Assembly: GCF_000332095.2 (NCBI RefSeq) | Contig: NZ_KI913949.1 | Span: 2,502,775 to 2,566,774 of the forward strand | Reading direction: 5' to 3' | DNA from: Leptolyngbya sp. PCC 6406 | Lineage (GTDB): Bacteria > Cyanobacteriota > Cyanobacteriia > Phormidesmidales > Phormidesmidaceae | Length of the DNA: 64,000 bases | Part shown: in pieces, positions 18,224-27,565 of the stretch | How the letters are laid out: each line of letters begins with the position of its first letter | Numbering within the stretch: position 1 is the first letter of the stretch | Program-made: the position numbers and the translations under genes | Notes under the pieces: generated by a model | The model's database searches: none | The model's input: the letters and a program-made list of their open reading frames with translations, nothing else | What the model was told of the DNA's origin: nothing

Positions 18224-19656
18224 TCCTTGCTACTCAGCCCCCTGTTTCCTATCAGAACACCCCCTTCCAAAGCGCCATTCTGATCGTCGATGACAACCCC
18301 GCTAACCTTAGTGTGCTGTTCGACTGCCTCGACCAGGCTGGGTTTGAAGTGCTGGTGGCTCAGGATGGAGAAAGCGCCTTGCAAAAGGCGACCTATCGGG
18401 TACCCAATCTGGTGTTGTTGGATGTCATGATGCCAGGGATCGATGGGTTTGAAACCTGCCGTCGGCTCAAGGCCAATGCTTTGACCCAAGATATTCCCGT
18501 CATTTTTATGACGGCCCTGTCGGACACGAGCGATAAGGTGAAGGGGCTGTCGGTGGGGGCAGTGGACTACGTGACCAAACCCTTTCAACAGGAGGAGGTG
18601 CTTGCCCGTATTGCTGTTCACCTGCGAATTCAACACCTGACGCAAACCCTCGCCCAGCAAAATGAGCAGTTGCAGCAGGAGGTACGCGATCGCGAGGCGG
18701 CCCAACAGGCGCTCTACGTGGCCAACCAAGCGTTAGAACAAACGGTGGCAGAGCGCACCCGCGAACTGCAAGACACCATCGCTCAATTGCGTGACACCCT
18801 TCAAACCCTGAAGAATACGCAGATGCAGATGATTCAAGCGGAAAAGATGGCAGGTCTGGGTCAGTTGGTTGCGGGAATTGCCCACGAAATCAATAATCCG
18901 GTTAACTTCATTCACGGCAACTTGGCCCCTGCGAAGGAGTACCTCGATCGCTTGGTAGAACTCATCACGCTCTACCAACGTCATTACCCCCAGCCCAGTC
19001 CAGAAATCATCGCTTGGGCAGAGGAGAACGACCTGGAATTTGTTGCGGAGGATTTACCACGACTTCTGCGTTCCATGCAGGTTGGAGCGGAGCGCATTCG
19101 GGCGATTGTGGTGGCGCTGCGCAATTTCTCTCGTATGGATGAGGCAGAGCAGAAGGCCGTTGATATTCATGACGGCATCGACAGCACCCTGATGATTTTG
19201 CAGAATCGCATTAAGGGTCGTGGTGATCGCCCCAAAGTCGAAATCGTGAAGGACTATGGCCTCCTGCCCCCGGTGGAATGTTGCCCTGGCCCGCTAAACC
19301 AGGTGTTTATGAATTTACTGAGCAACGCGATCGATGCAGTAGAAGAGGCATACCCGAGCCTCCAAACCCAGCCGCGCATTACTATTCGCACAATGACGTC
19401 GGCAGACACGGTGCACATCACCATTACCGATAATGGACGAGGGGTTCCTCCCCATCTGCAAGTGCGTATCTTCGATCCCTTTTTCACAACAAAACCCATT
19501 GGCAAAGGAACGGGCATGGGCCTCTCGATCAGTCACCAAATTGTAACGGAGAACCATTGCGGCACTCTCCGGTGTGAGTCGGTCGAGGGAGAGGGGACAA
19601 CGTTTCTCTTGACGCTGCCCATTCGACGGGGTGGGACATTTGCTGTACAGCCCTAA
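18220..19656 (+). CDS. Response regulator-histidine kinase (REC-HK)
   Basis: This 478-residue cytoplasmic protein has a receiver domain (about 15-135; ILIVDDNPAN, phosphoacceptor in LLDVMMPGIDG), a coiled coil (about 140-205), an H-box (GIAHEINNPVNFIHG, about 222) and an ATPase domain with DNGRGVPPH and GKGTGMGLSIS. It starts in an ATGA overlap with the hybrid kinase, so it should depend on translation of that gene. The paralogue at 23653 sits in the same position behind a hybrid kinase. I infer that it receives phosphate from the upstream kinase and passes a signal on. The 5-bp duplication upstream ends translation about 1.1 kb before this start, so coupling may be lost. Confidence 0.9.
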   Translation: MILATQPPVSYQNTPFQSAILIVDDNPANLSVLFDCLDQAGFEVLVAQDGESALQKATYRVPNLVLLDVMMPGIDGFETCRRLKANALTQDIPVIFMTALSDTSDKVKGLSVGAVDYVTKPFQQEEVLARIAVHLRIQHLTQTLAQQNEQLQQEVRDREAAQQALYVANQALEQTVAERTRELQDTIAQLRDTLQTLKNTQMQMIQAEKMAGLGQLVAGIAHEINNPVNFIHGNLAPAKEYLDRLVELITLYQRHYPQPSPEIIAWAEENDLEFVAEDLPRLLRSMQVGAERIRAIVVALRNFSRMDEAEQKAVDIHDGIDSTLMILQNRIKGRGDRPKVEIVKDYGLLPPVECCPGPLNQVFMNLLSNAIDAVEEAYPSLQTQPRITIRTMTSADTVHITITDNGRGVPPHLQVRIFDPFFTTKPIGKGTGMGLSISHQIVTENHCGTLRCESVEGEGTTFLLTLPIRRGGTFAVQP

Positions 19657-19925
19657 GGCGCGTGGATGATTAACCAGGAAACCTTTGCGAGCTAGGCATG
19701 ACCATGCCCGCCCTACTGACTCAAGCTAGGGGCTGTAACCGCCCCATATAGAAGAGTCAAAAATGCGATCGCAACGCACATTTCAAAAACTAAAGATACA
19801 TAAAGAATACAACCCAAAAATATTGTTTATCAATATCAGATTTCATCACCTAAGTATAATTATTTTGTAAGGAATATGAATTGGTAGCGCAGGCTCTTTA
19901 TTCTCAGCACTGTAAGGGGTTTGCG

Positions 19926-19956
19926 TTTGTGACTCTATCAAGAATAGAGTCACAAA
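19926..19956. promoter_or_regulatory. Perfect 13-bp inverted repeat upstream of the C39/chitosanase-like gene
   Basis: TTTGTGACTCTAT and its exact complement ATAGAGTCACAAA are separated by CAAGA. The repeat ends 36 bp before the start codon at 19993. There is no T-run. It could be an operator or a hairpin in the leader RNA. The rest of 19657-19925 is AT-rich and shows no gene. Confidence 0.6.
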
Positions 19957-19992
19957 TTCTGCAATTTTCCACATCGCTTCAAGGAGAATCTC

Positions 19993-22326
19993 ATGGTTGC
20001 TACTATTACAGGCGTTTCTTTTTTGATCACGGTCCTTTATGACTGCAAAGAAACGATTGGAAAAATCAATCGTACTTGTGCAGAAAAGGGGTTGCCGCCA
20101 GCTTTTTATGTACTGCAAGACTCAAAATTGATTTCTGGAAATACAGATTACTGTTTCCAAGGATTTGGCATAAACATTGACTCGGTGCTGCCGCCAAAAT
20201 TGAGTCTAACATTTTGGGTTCATTATCTGATTGATTCTGCTGCCCATGTTAGCCTTGGTAAGTTCGCTTGTCCGCTCAAAGTGTTAGACACCAGTGCTTT
20301 TGAGATGCTTAGGAGTCTAGAACGTGTTCCCTTTGCCGATCTTCAATTTAATGAAGCCAGCGATGATTTAGGTGATCTTCCATTTTTGGGACAACCTTCT
20401 GAAAGTGCCGAACAGTCCACAGACGTAGATCTAGAGGTGGAATCAGACCTAGACCAACCAGGGTATTTCGAGGAAAGTTTTGTTGAGGCAGAAAGAATTC
20501 CCGATCCGGAGAACTTTACCTTACGAGCGCTTCAAAATACAGTCTTAAAGATTTCTTCCATCCCCTCACCAGAGCTATCTGATGATGAAAAGGTCAATTT
20601 TAGTGCGCAGTCAACAGTTCCATTAGTCTCATTTGAAGACTCGAAAGATCATCTCAAGGTGACCTTAGCAAACACAACATTAGGTGGCCGTAAAACTTGG
20701 GTTGCCTATCGGGAACACGTTGAGATTCTAAAACCTGACGGTACCAGACTTGTTGGACAGTATAGAGTTGGTGATGCCCTTCCTAAGCAGGTGAATCTCT
20801 CGGTCCCTTGGTATAGTCAGCGAGATAACAAGTATCACCCCTCAAGTACCTGCAACGTCACTTGTGTAGCTATGATTTTGGCCTATTTTGGTGTTCGACC
20901 AAAATCTGATGTGCAACTTGAAGACCAGCTTTACTTAGAAGTTACAGAGGGTGGGCGTAACCATGGTGACAGACTGTTACACGAACAATTGAGTCAATTG
21001 ATGAAAGACTATGGCCTGAGTACCAAGTTCTCAACCCAGACTTCCTGGCAGGAGATTAAGACTCATCTTGCCAATGGCAATCCCGTCATTATGAGTGGAT
21101 ACTTCACCAGCAGTGGCCATATTATCGTCCTACGAGGGTATGACGAGACTGGTTTTTGGGTTAACGATCCATGGGGCGAGTGGTTTACTAACGGCTATCA
21201 AAATAAATCAGGGGAGAACTTGCATTACTCCTACGCATTGTGTCGTCGCTGTAGCCGCAGTAATGATGTCACCTGGGCACACTTACCTGCCGATCCTAAG
21301 CGCACCTACCAGCTCCCAGTGTTGACCCAAGCCAATACTGTCCCCACTGAAGTGCCTGTTGCCTCTAGCTTGACGCCAGCAGAGCTTTCAAAGCGGGCAT
21401 CCCAGGCAATTGTCAATGTTTTTGAGACAGGTAATGCCCTTGGAGACTATAGCTCTGTTGTATGTCATCGGCATGATCTAGGTGGGTTAACCTATGGGCG
21501 GTCGCAAACAACAATCAACAGTGGCAATCTGTACCTCTTAGTCAAGGCATATTGTGAGGCGGATGGGGCTGCGTTTGCAGATGAGCTACTTCCATATCTT
21601 GAGAAGCTAGCCAAAAAATCAGCAACACTGAAATGTGATTCTGGCAGCAGTGATCTCAGAGAAATCACGGTAATTCTCAGAAAAGCAGGGACTGATCCTG
21701 TAATGCGATCAACCCAGGATAACTTCTTTGATCGCGCCTATTGGACACCAGCGGTTAATGCTGCCAGAAATATCGGCATCCAAACAGCCTTGGGCAAAGC
21801 AGTGGTTTACGATAGCTTTATCCATGGCTCCTGGGGGGCAATGCGCGATCGGACCAATCAAAGCCATGGCACTGTCAGCCAAATTGGAGAAAAGGCTTGG
21901 GTTCAAGCCTATATCAAGACCCGTCGCCATTGGTTGGGGAACCACAGCAATCCACTGCTCAGAAATACGGTATATCGCATGGATGCTTTTAACCAACTCA
22001 TCCAAGTCAGCAACTGGGATCTAGTATTGCCCTTCTCAGTGCGTGGATGTCGGATTGATCAGGCGGTGATGGAGAAAGGTGGTCATGGCCGAGCTGAACC
22101 CAGTAGTTTCCGAATACTGAGGCTAGTCGCACCGCATATGTCTGGAGAAGATGTACGACGAGTACAGCAGGCATTGAAAGATAAGGGCTACTTCTCACCA
22201 GAGGAAACGATTGATGGTATCTTCGGGCCTAACACTGAACGTAAGGTGAAAGCCTTTCAACAGAATCACCAGTTGAGAGTAGATGGCATTATCGGGCTAC
22301 AAACTTGGAATGCATTGGGACTGTAG
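19993..22326 (+). CDS. C39-like peptidase / chitosanase-like / peptidoglycan-binding multidomain protein
   Basis: This 777-residue protein combines a recognisable set of cell wall-active domains. Residues 1-190 are unassigned. A C39-like cysteine peptidase domain (about 270-410) has SSTCNVTC, SGHIIVLRGYD and VNDPWGEW, fitting a Cys-His-Asp/Asn site. A region resembling family 46 chitosanases (about 460-680) has a Glu in FETGNALGDY (about 478), an Asp in HDLGGLTYG (about 495) and VYDSFIHGSW. A peptidoglycan-binding domain (about 705-777) ends in VDGIIGLQTWNALGL. The start is fixed by AAGGAG 8 bp upstream. There is no signal peptide, so export would need another route or lysis. A hairpin terminator follows. 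Confidence 0.82.
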   Translation: MVATITGVSFLITVLYDCKETIGKINRTCAEKGLPPAFYVLQDSKLISGNTDYCFQGFGINIDSVLPPKLSLTFWVHYLIDSAAHVSLGKFACPLKVLDTSAFEMLRSLERVPFADLQFNEASDDLGDLPFLGQPSESAEQSTDVDLEVESDLDQPGYFEESFVEAERIPDPENFTLRALQNTVLKISSIPSPELSDDEKVNFSAQSTVPLVSFEDSKDHLKVTLANTTLGGRKTWVAYREHVEILKPDGTRLVGQYRVGDALPKQVNLSVPWYSQRDNKYHPSSTCNVTCVAMILAYFGVRPKSDVQLEDQLYLEVTEGGRNHGDRLLHEQLSQLMKDYGLSTKFSTQTSWQEIKTHLANGNPVIMSGYFTSSGHIIVLRGYDETGFWVNDPWGEWFTNGYQNKSGENLHYSYALCRRCSRSNDVTWAHLPADPKRTYQLPVLTQANTVPTEVPVASSLTPAELSKRASQAIVNVFETGNALGDYSSVVCHRHDLGGLTYGRSQTTINSGNLYLLVKAYCEADGAAFADELLPYLEKLAKKSATLKCDSGSSDLREITVILRKAGTDPVMRSTQDNFFDRAYWTPAVNAARNIGIQTALGKAVVYDSFIHGSWGAMRDRTNQSHGTVSQIGEKAWVQAYIKTRRHWLGNHSNPLLRNTVYRMDAFNQLIQVSNWDLVLPFSVRGCRIDQAVMEKGGHGRAEPSSFRILRLVAPHMSGEDVRRVQQALKDKGYFSPEETIDGIFGPNTERKVKAFQQNHQLRVDGIIGLQTWNALGL

Positions 22327-22384
22327 GGACTGTCGAAACTCTGAGTCAATGGGGCGAACCGATAGCCCGATTTAAATAAAGATC

Positions 22385-22427
22385 ATCACGTGGGTATCTT
22401 GAATTGAGAATGCCCACGTGATTTTTT
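22385..22427 (+). terminator. Rho-independent terminator
   Basis: A 10-bp perfect stem, ATCACGTGGG with CCCACGTGAT, encloses an 18-base loop and runs into six T. It lies 58 bp after the stop of the C39/chitosanase-like gene and fits its 3' end. Confidence 0.8.
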
Positions 22428-22432
22428 ATCAT

Positions 22433-22622
22433 TTAAGTAAGGTAAGTTAATGTCAGCGCGATAATGTTTGCTATGACAATGTGATCGTCGTCCACCATGG
22501 AAAAAATCTCCTTGGGTAATACATTCATCTGTCCGCTGTCCGCTCTCGTTTACGGTGACCAGCCAGCAGAGTACACTTCGTTCTGCCATATCTTTAACGT
22601 CTGAATTTAATAGGGTTCTCAC
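22433..22622 (-). pseudogene. Broken pyridoxamine 5'-phosphate oxidase-family gene
   Basis: The minus strand reads MAERSVLCWLVTVNESGQ from the ATG at 22589 (GTG at 22622 is an alternative), the usual start of a PPOX-fold FMN protein. The frame is then broken by a 7-bp tandem duplication (CTGTCCG twice at 22529-22542 on the plus strand). Dropping one copy restores MNVLPKEIFSMVDDD and HIVIANI, as expected for the family. The restored frame stops after 60 residues, so about 90 C-terminal residues are also missing. The function, flavin-dependent oxidation or pyridoxine metabolism in the family, is lost here. Confidence 0.7.
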
Positions 22623-22721
22623 GGGTTCTGCTCCTGTATGCTCAATGATCAGGTTTACCGGGCACGCACGACGGCATTGAACGCAACGTAACGTCTCAGG
22701 TGGCGTGCTCCGGTGCAACCG

Positions 22722-23291
22722 CTAGTTCGGCTGTCCGTGGGTACCTGGGTCTGGCTCGAGAAGGTACTCGTATGGAACTGCCTCTGTCAGCCACACTCCG
22801 TTTGCAGAGATATAGAATGAGAAGCCTGCACGCACCATTTCACCAGCCCGCACTTCCAAGACAATAACCTTGCCGTGCCGTTGTCCGACGCTTCGCGCAG
22901 TTCCACGGTCGTCAGACAGGTGCACATGATGTCGCTCGCCTTTCACCAGCCCGTGCAGTCTAATTCCCGGCAGGTGCCGTTCAGCCGTGCCATGGTAGAG
23001 CAGCTCGGGCGGCATTCGGGACTCATACCCGAGAGCAACGTCGATCGAGTGACCTTGGCTTGCCCGGATACGCAACCCATCGTCGCTAATGGCGAAGCGT
23101 TGCTTGTCGTTGTGTTCGACGACGTAGTCGAGCTCTGTCCTTGTAAATTCGGTGCCATGAGCCGCGCTCGCGGCGCGAAGCCAGTCGATGGCGACCCAGC
23201 CAGCGCTATCTAAATTGATGCCAATCTCGTCAGGCCGATGACGCAGCACGTAGCTCAGGAACTTGCTGATTTTCGTGTGTCGCTTGTCCAA
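22722..23291 (-). CDS. kptA: RNA 2'-phosphotransferase (Tpt1/KptA)
   Basis: This 189-residue protein matches the Tpt1/KptA family, which moves an internal 2'-phosphate from RNA to NAD+. Visible signatures are FLSYVLRHRP near the start, ELLYHGT (about 94-100), RHHVHLSDD (about 119-127) and a C-terminal VPYEYLLEPD. The Arg-His-Arg-Arg catalytic set appears to be present. Bacteria have no known tRNA splicing pathway that needs it, so its role is probably RNA repair or ADP-ribosylation chemistry. The gene lies between repeats and a broken PPOX gene and has fewer HIP1-like sites than nearby genes, which suggests transfer. The length is normal. Confidence 0.93.
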   Translation of the reverse strand: MDKRHTKISKFLSYVLRHRPDEIGINLDSAGWVAIDWLRAASAAHGTEFTRTELDYVVEHNDKQRFAISDDGLRIRASQGHSIDVALGYESRMPPELLYHGTAERHLPGIRLHGLVKGERHHVHLSDDRGTARSVGQRHGKVIVLEVRAGEMVRAGFSFYISANGVWLTEAVPYEYLLEPDPGTHGQPN

Positions 23292-23652
23292 TCTGTGCTC
23301 GCCTCGTTAGCGCAAGGTAGTTGGGTAAGTTTGCAAACCGAGGCTTGCACCTATGCCGAAAGTGGGATGTGCCCTAGCCCCTAGTAAGATAAATATTCAG
23401 ATGTTAGTCCATGATATAGCGATCCTGCATGAGCCTTGAGTAAGCCTCTTGCTCCGTGGGTTACGCTTCGCTTCACCCACGCTACGAAGGTCTTCAGAAA
23501 TCAAATAGGATTGCTATATAGCCAAGCTCTTTGGCGATGCTAAGGAAGGGGCGATGTTGGCAATATCCCAGATGTTACCCATACCCCAATGGTTACAGAC
23601 CGCAACGGTCTGATGTTCTCCATCTGCAACCTTACTATAAAGACTTGGCTGC
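23292..23652. other. Intergenic region with short palindromic repeat
   Basis: No gene is supported in this 361-bp stretch. Bases 23455-23490 hold a palindromic repeat (CGTGGGTTACG...CACCCACG). The stretch just before 23520 (GAAATCAAATAGGATTGCTA) resembles the sequence at 58669-58687. Both flanking genes are on the minus strand. Confidence 0.5.
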
Positions 23653-24945
23653 TCAATCTACGATGGGAAGCCGAATGCAGAACTCAGTACCTTGTCCTAC
23701 CTCTGAATGGACTTCCAATGCTCCACCGTGTTTGTCCACCACAATTTGATGGGCGATAGCCAGTCCTAATCCAGTGCCTTTGCCTGCATCTTTTGTGGTA
23801 AAGAGGTGGTCGAAGATACGGCACTTGATCTCAGGTGTCATCCCAGAGCCGTTGTCACGAATCCAAATTTCTATTCGGTTGGAATTTGGCACTACTGCGG
23901 TACTGATCTCAATTTTTTGAGGCTTAGCGCTTGACCCGGTAAAGGGGGAATGTTGAGCCGCCTCATCGAACACATCAATAGCATTCGCTAGGATGTTCAT
24001 AAAGACCTGATTGAGCTGTCCCGGAAAACATTCAATCGGGGGTAACTCACCATAGTCTTTCAGAATCTGAATGGCTGGACGACGACTATTAGCCTTGATG
24101 CGATACTTAAGGATCAGCAGTGCACTTTCAATTCCTTCGTGTAGATCAGCCTGTACTTTATATTCCTTGTCAGCGCGAGAAAATGTCCTTAGACCGTTGC
24201 TGATAGAGCGAATTCGAGCTGTAGCACCGTGCATCGAAGCCAATATTTTTGGTAAGTCCTCACAGAGAAAGTCTAAATCAATCTCGTCGGCATGTTCTTG
24301 AATGAGCGGTGCCATTTGGGAATCACACTGTTGGTATAAGTGCAAATGTCCCAGTAGGTCTTCGACATAGTCTTTGACATTTTTGATGCTGCCACTCAAA
24401 AAGCCAATTGGATTATTAATCTCGTGGGCAACTCCGGCGACCAGATTTCCCAGAGAGACCATTTTTTCACTTTGGATAAGCTGTAGCTGAGATTGTGAGA
24501 GCTGGTCTAGGGCAGCTTGCAACTCGGCAGTTCGTTCTTGGATCCTATCTTCGAGTTGTTGGGTTAATAAGCTGAGTTGCAGATGGGTATTCACCCGTGC
24601 TAAAAGCTCTGCTTCTTGAAATGGTTTGGTGATGTAATCGACGGCACCAATCGAAAAACCTTTAACCTTGCTGGCTGTATCCGCCATGGCCGTCATGAAA
24701 ATAACAGGGATATAGGCGGTTGCCGGATCGGCCTTCAATCGCTGGCAGGTTTCAAATCCATCGATTCCCGGCATTTGTACATCCAGCAAAATTAAGTCTG
24801 GAATGTAGGTTTGTAGACGCTTCAAAGCGCGATCGCCACTGATTGCTGTAGAGATGAGATACCCTGCATCAGCCAGTGTTTCTGTGACGATCTCTAAATT
24901 AGCGGGGGTATCATCCACCACTAAAATTTTGGCACTATCCGGCAT
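23653..24945 (-). CDS. Response regulator-histidine kinase (REC-HK), last gene of binding protein operon
   Basis: This 430-residue protein has a receiver (about 5-125; KILVVDDTPAN, phosphoacceptor in LLDVQMPGIDG), a coiled coil, an H-box (GVAHEINNPIGFLSG, about 195) and an ATPase domain with IRDNGSGMTP and [13 protein letters not shown] chose the ATG at 24945 because [12 protein letters not shown] places the fold correctly; an in-frame ATG at 24966 adds seven residues. It overlaps the hybrid kinase gene by 11 bp. It is a paralogue of the REC-kinase at 18220. I infer that it is the phosphorylation partner of the upstream hybrid kinase and links it to a further, unseen output. Confidence 0.9.
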   Translation of the reverse strand: MPDSAKILVVDDTPANLEIVTETLADAGYLISTAISGDRALKRLQTYIPDLILLDVQMPGIDGFETCQRLKADPATAYIPVIFMTAMADTASKVKGFSIGAVDYITKPFQEAELLARVNTHLQLSLLTQQLEDRIQERTAELQAALDQLSQSQLQLIQSEKMVSLGNLVAGVAHEINNPIGFLSGSIKNVKDYVEDLLGHLHLYQQCDSQMAPLIQEHADEIDLDFLCEDLPKILASMHGATARIRSISNGLRTFSRADKEYKVQADLHEGIESALLILKYRIKANSRRPAIQILKDYGELPPIECFPGQLNQVFMNILANAIDVFDEAAQHSPFTGSSAKPQKIEISTAVVPNSNRIEIWIRDNGSGMTPEIKCRIFDHLFTTKDAGKGTGLGLAIAHQIVVDKHGGALEVHSEVGQGTEFCIRLPIVD

Positions 24946-27565
24946 GGGTCGTGCCTCCGTTTGCATTATCTAGTTTGTCCAAATTTTGTTGCAGCAAGTC
25001 CTCAATTTCTTCTGCCTGAAAGCGTTTGGCAAGCTGGAGGAGGGGTTCGGCAAAGGGGGTATACATTTGATCGGCTTGGACTAAATTCTCCAACTGCTCG
25101 CGTAGAGTTTTGAGATTGGCTTGTTGGGCAAGTTTCAACAATGTGGCTAGCGTTTCACGAGGAGGATCAACCCACGCCTGGGATGGGGAGATCACCAGTT
25201 CTGATGCCTTGCTCTGGGGTTCATAAATCCACTCTATGCTTAAGTGCTTAGACAACAACTGAAACAACTCCTGAACATCGACAGGCTTGGCCAAGAAGTC
25301 GTCACCCCCACTATTAATCGCCATTTGTTGATCGAGCTGGGCAACTGACGCAGAGGAGACAATGACCTTAGTCTGCTTCAAGGTCTCGCTGCCTCGAACT
25401 TGGTTTAAGAATTCAAATCCATCCATCACGGGCATGGATAGATCGGTCACGACCAGATCGGGATGCTCGGATTGGAGACAGTCTAATCCTTCTTGGCCTT
25501 GTTGCGCTTCGATCACTCTAAAGCCAAGAGGTTCTAAGAGGTTCTGCAAGACCGCCCGATTCTCCCAGCGATCATCTACGACTAAAATTGTCCGTTGGGC
25601 TCCGGTGTAGCCGATAATGCGATCGCACCCTTCCAATCCCCTTTGTTCCTCTGCCCAATCCACGACTAGCGGTAGATTGATCGTAAAGAAAAACTCACTG
25701 CCAACCCCCAACTGGCTCTTGACCTGAATCTGCCCCCCCATGAGCTGAACAATCCGCTGGCTAATGGCAAGGCCAAGGCCCGTACCCTCAGATTGCTTTT
25801 GGCGATCGCCTACCTGTTCAAAGGCTTGAAATAGCTTGGCGCAATCGGTCTCATCAATACCGACCCCTGTATCAATCACCTGAAAAATCAAAGAAGCCTG
25901 GGTATCCGAGCAGTCCAGCACATCAACCCGTAAAGTCACTGCACCGTGATCAGTAAACTTAATGGCGTTGCCCAATAAATTAATGAGCACTTGGCGCAAC
26001 CGTTTTTCATCGCTTTTAACACCATCAGGCAAACGGGAGCTGGGCTGGTAGATGAACTCAATCCCTTTTTGCTCAGCCCGAATCTTGCACATTTCCACCA
26101 CACTTTGAAGCAAAGATGGCAGGTGAAGTGAAGTTGGATCTAGATCCAGTTTACGAGCTTCAATTTTAGACAGATCCAAAATGTCATTAATGAGCGTCAG
26201 TAGATGAGAACCACATTGGTGGATAATATTGGCCCCATGACGCTCTTTATCAGGGATTACTTTAGAACGTCCTAGAATTTGAGCATAGCCCAAAATTCCA
26301 TTCAGTGGGGTGCGCAATTCGTGGCTCATATTGGCCAAAAAATCACTTTTTGCCTGGTTTGCCGCATCAGCTTGCTCCTTAGCTGTAGCTAGTTCAGCCG
26401 TGCGCTCTGCTACACGGTGCTCCAAGGTCGCAAACGACGAATTGAGTTGACTTGCCATTTGATTAAAGGTTTGCGCTAACTTGCCTACCTCATCTTCTGT
26501 TAGCACGGGTACGGTTTGGGTTAAATCCCCTGCGGCCAGACGGGTCGCGGCAGTTCCAATGGCCAAAATCGGACGAGTAATACGCCGAGATAGTACATAA
26601 ACTGCAACCAAAAGCAACCCGGAAGATAGAAACCCAATCAGTAGAATATTGCCAGCCAGTTTTTGTGCGGGCAAGAAGGCTTGAGCTTGACTAATTTCAG
26701 CCATCAAGGCCAAGTTTTGTTCGGGTAGCCAGCGATAAACGCCCACTACAGGAACCCCTTGATAATTGGTATAGCGACCAAATCCACTTTGTTGGTTAAT
26801 AGCGCGCTCGATGCCATCACTATCGATGTTCTCGATGGCTACGGTTTCCTCTGTCTCTGGTGCTGTTTGCTTTGAGACAAAGACTGTTTTGCCTCTCGCA
26901 CGACTCACCAGATAGGTTTCTGCGGTTTCACCTAAACCCGTATTATCTCGAATCAGGGCATCTACTTCTTCGAGATCTAAATCAACCACAAGAGCCGCCA
27001 TGCGCTCACCTTGGCTGTCCAGAATCGGCGTAGCCACAGTCACGGCTGCTTTTTGGGTCTTGGAAGAGATATAGAAATTGGGAACCACCACATTCAGGCG
27101 GTCACGGGTAAAGTAGGTGGCAGGATCACCCAGGGGGCGGTAACGACCTTCGAGGCTTGGATCATCGGAGGCAAAGACCACAAACCCACTGTTACGGGTA
27201 ATCCGAATACTGCGCAGGTTGGGTTTGATTTCCGTTAACTCAGCTACATATTGGGTGAGCACCGTGTAAGCTTCTTGATAGGCTGGCTGCTCGGGCTCGG
27301 TCGTGAGCAACGTATTAATTGCTGTTTGAACTTTTTGTTCTCGGCCAACCCATACAATATCGCGCAATTGATTGTCGACCCATTTATCGAGTTCATAACC
27401 TTTGAGCTGCGCAGCCACTGTCAGTCGGTTAATCACTTCCGTTTCTAAGGATGCGCGAGCCTGAAAGTAGGAGCCTACTGCAACAGTGCTAACTGTAACG
27501 ATTGAAAGCAACGAGAAGTAGCTAACTAATTGGGTTAATAAACTTTGATTTAACCAACGTTTCAT
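24935..27565 (-). CDS. Membrane hybrid histidine kinase (Cache-HAMP-HK-REC)
   Basis: This 876-residue protein has a membrane helix (about 12-32), an extracytoplasmic Cache-type sensor (about 35-300), a second helix (about 308-328) and a HAMP domain (about 330-385). It continues with an H-box ([13 protein letters not shown]), an ATPase domain with DTGVGIDE and GTGLGLAIS, a receiver ([12 protein letters not shown]), and a helical tail of about 100 residues that may be a partner-docking region. The ATG at 27565 overlaps the stop of the binding protein gene (ATGA), which fixes the start and implies coupled translation. It is a close paralogue of the broken kinase at 15756. Confidence 0.92.
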   Translation of the reverse strand: MKRWLNQSLLTQLVSYFSLLSIVTVSTVAVGSYFQARASLETEVINRLTVAAQLKGYELDKWVDNQLRDIVWVGREQKVQTAINTLLTTEPEQPAYQEAYTVLTQYVAELTEIKPNLRSIRITRNSGFVVFASDDPSLEGRYRPLGDPATYFTRDRLNVVVPNFYISSKTQKAAVTVATPILDSQGERMAALVVDLDLEEVDALIRDNTGLGETAETYLVSRARGKTVFVSKQTAPETEETVAIENIDSDGIERAINQQSGFGRYTNYQGVPVVGVYRWLPEQNLALMAEISQAQAFLPAQKLAGNILLIGFLSSGLLLVAVYVLSRRITRPILAIGTAATRLAAGDLTQTVPVLTEDEVGKLAQTFNQMASQLNSSFATLEHRVAERTAELATAKEQADAANQAKSDFLANMSHELRTPLNGILGYAQILGRSKVIPDKERHGANIIHQCGSHLLTLINDILDLSKIEARKLDLDPTSLHLPSLLQSVVEMCKIRAEQKGIEFIYQPSSRLPDGVKSDEKRLRQVLINLLGNAIKFTDHGAVTLRVDVLDCSDTQASLIFQVIDTGVGIDETDCAKLFQAFEQVGDRQKQSEGTGLGLAISQRIVQLMGGQIQVKSQLGVGSEFFFTINLPLVVDWAEEQRGLEGCDRIIGYTGAQRTILVVDDRWENRAVLQNLLEPLGFRVIEAQQGQEGLDCLQSEHPDLVVTDLSMPVMDGFEFLNQVRGSETLKQTKVIVSSASVAQLDQQMAINSGGDDFLAKPVDVQELFQLLSKHLSIEWIYEPQSKASELVISPSQAWVDPPRETLATLLKLAQQANLKTLREQLENLVQADQMYTPFAEPLLQLAKRFQAEEIEDLLQQNLDKLDNANGGTTHAG

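Noticed and set aside
22386..22718. Minus-strand frame of 110 codons read as one protein
   Set aside because: Only the part from MAERSVLCW has family features, and it continues in another frame after the 7-bp duplication; the upstream part looks non-coding.
22640..23320. Integron cassette around kptA
   Set aside because: GTTAGC- and GCCGAAC-like pieces occur near both ends, but I could not pair them into an attC site and no integrase is present.
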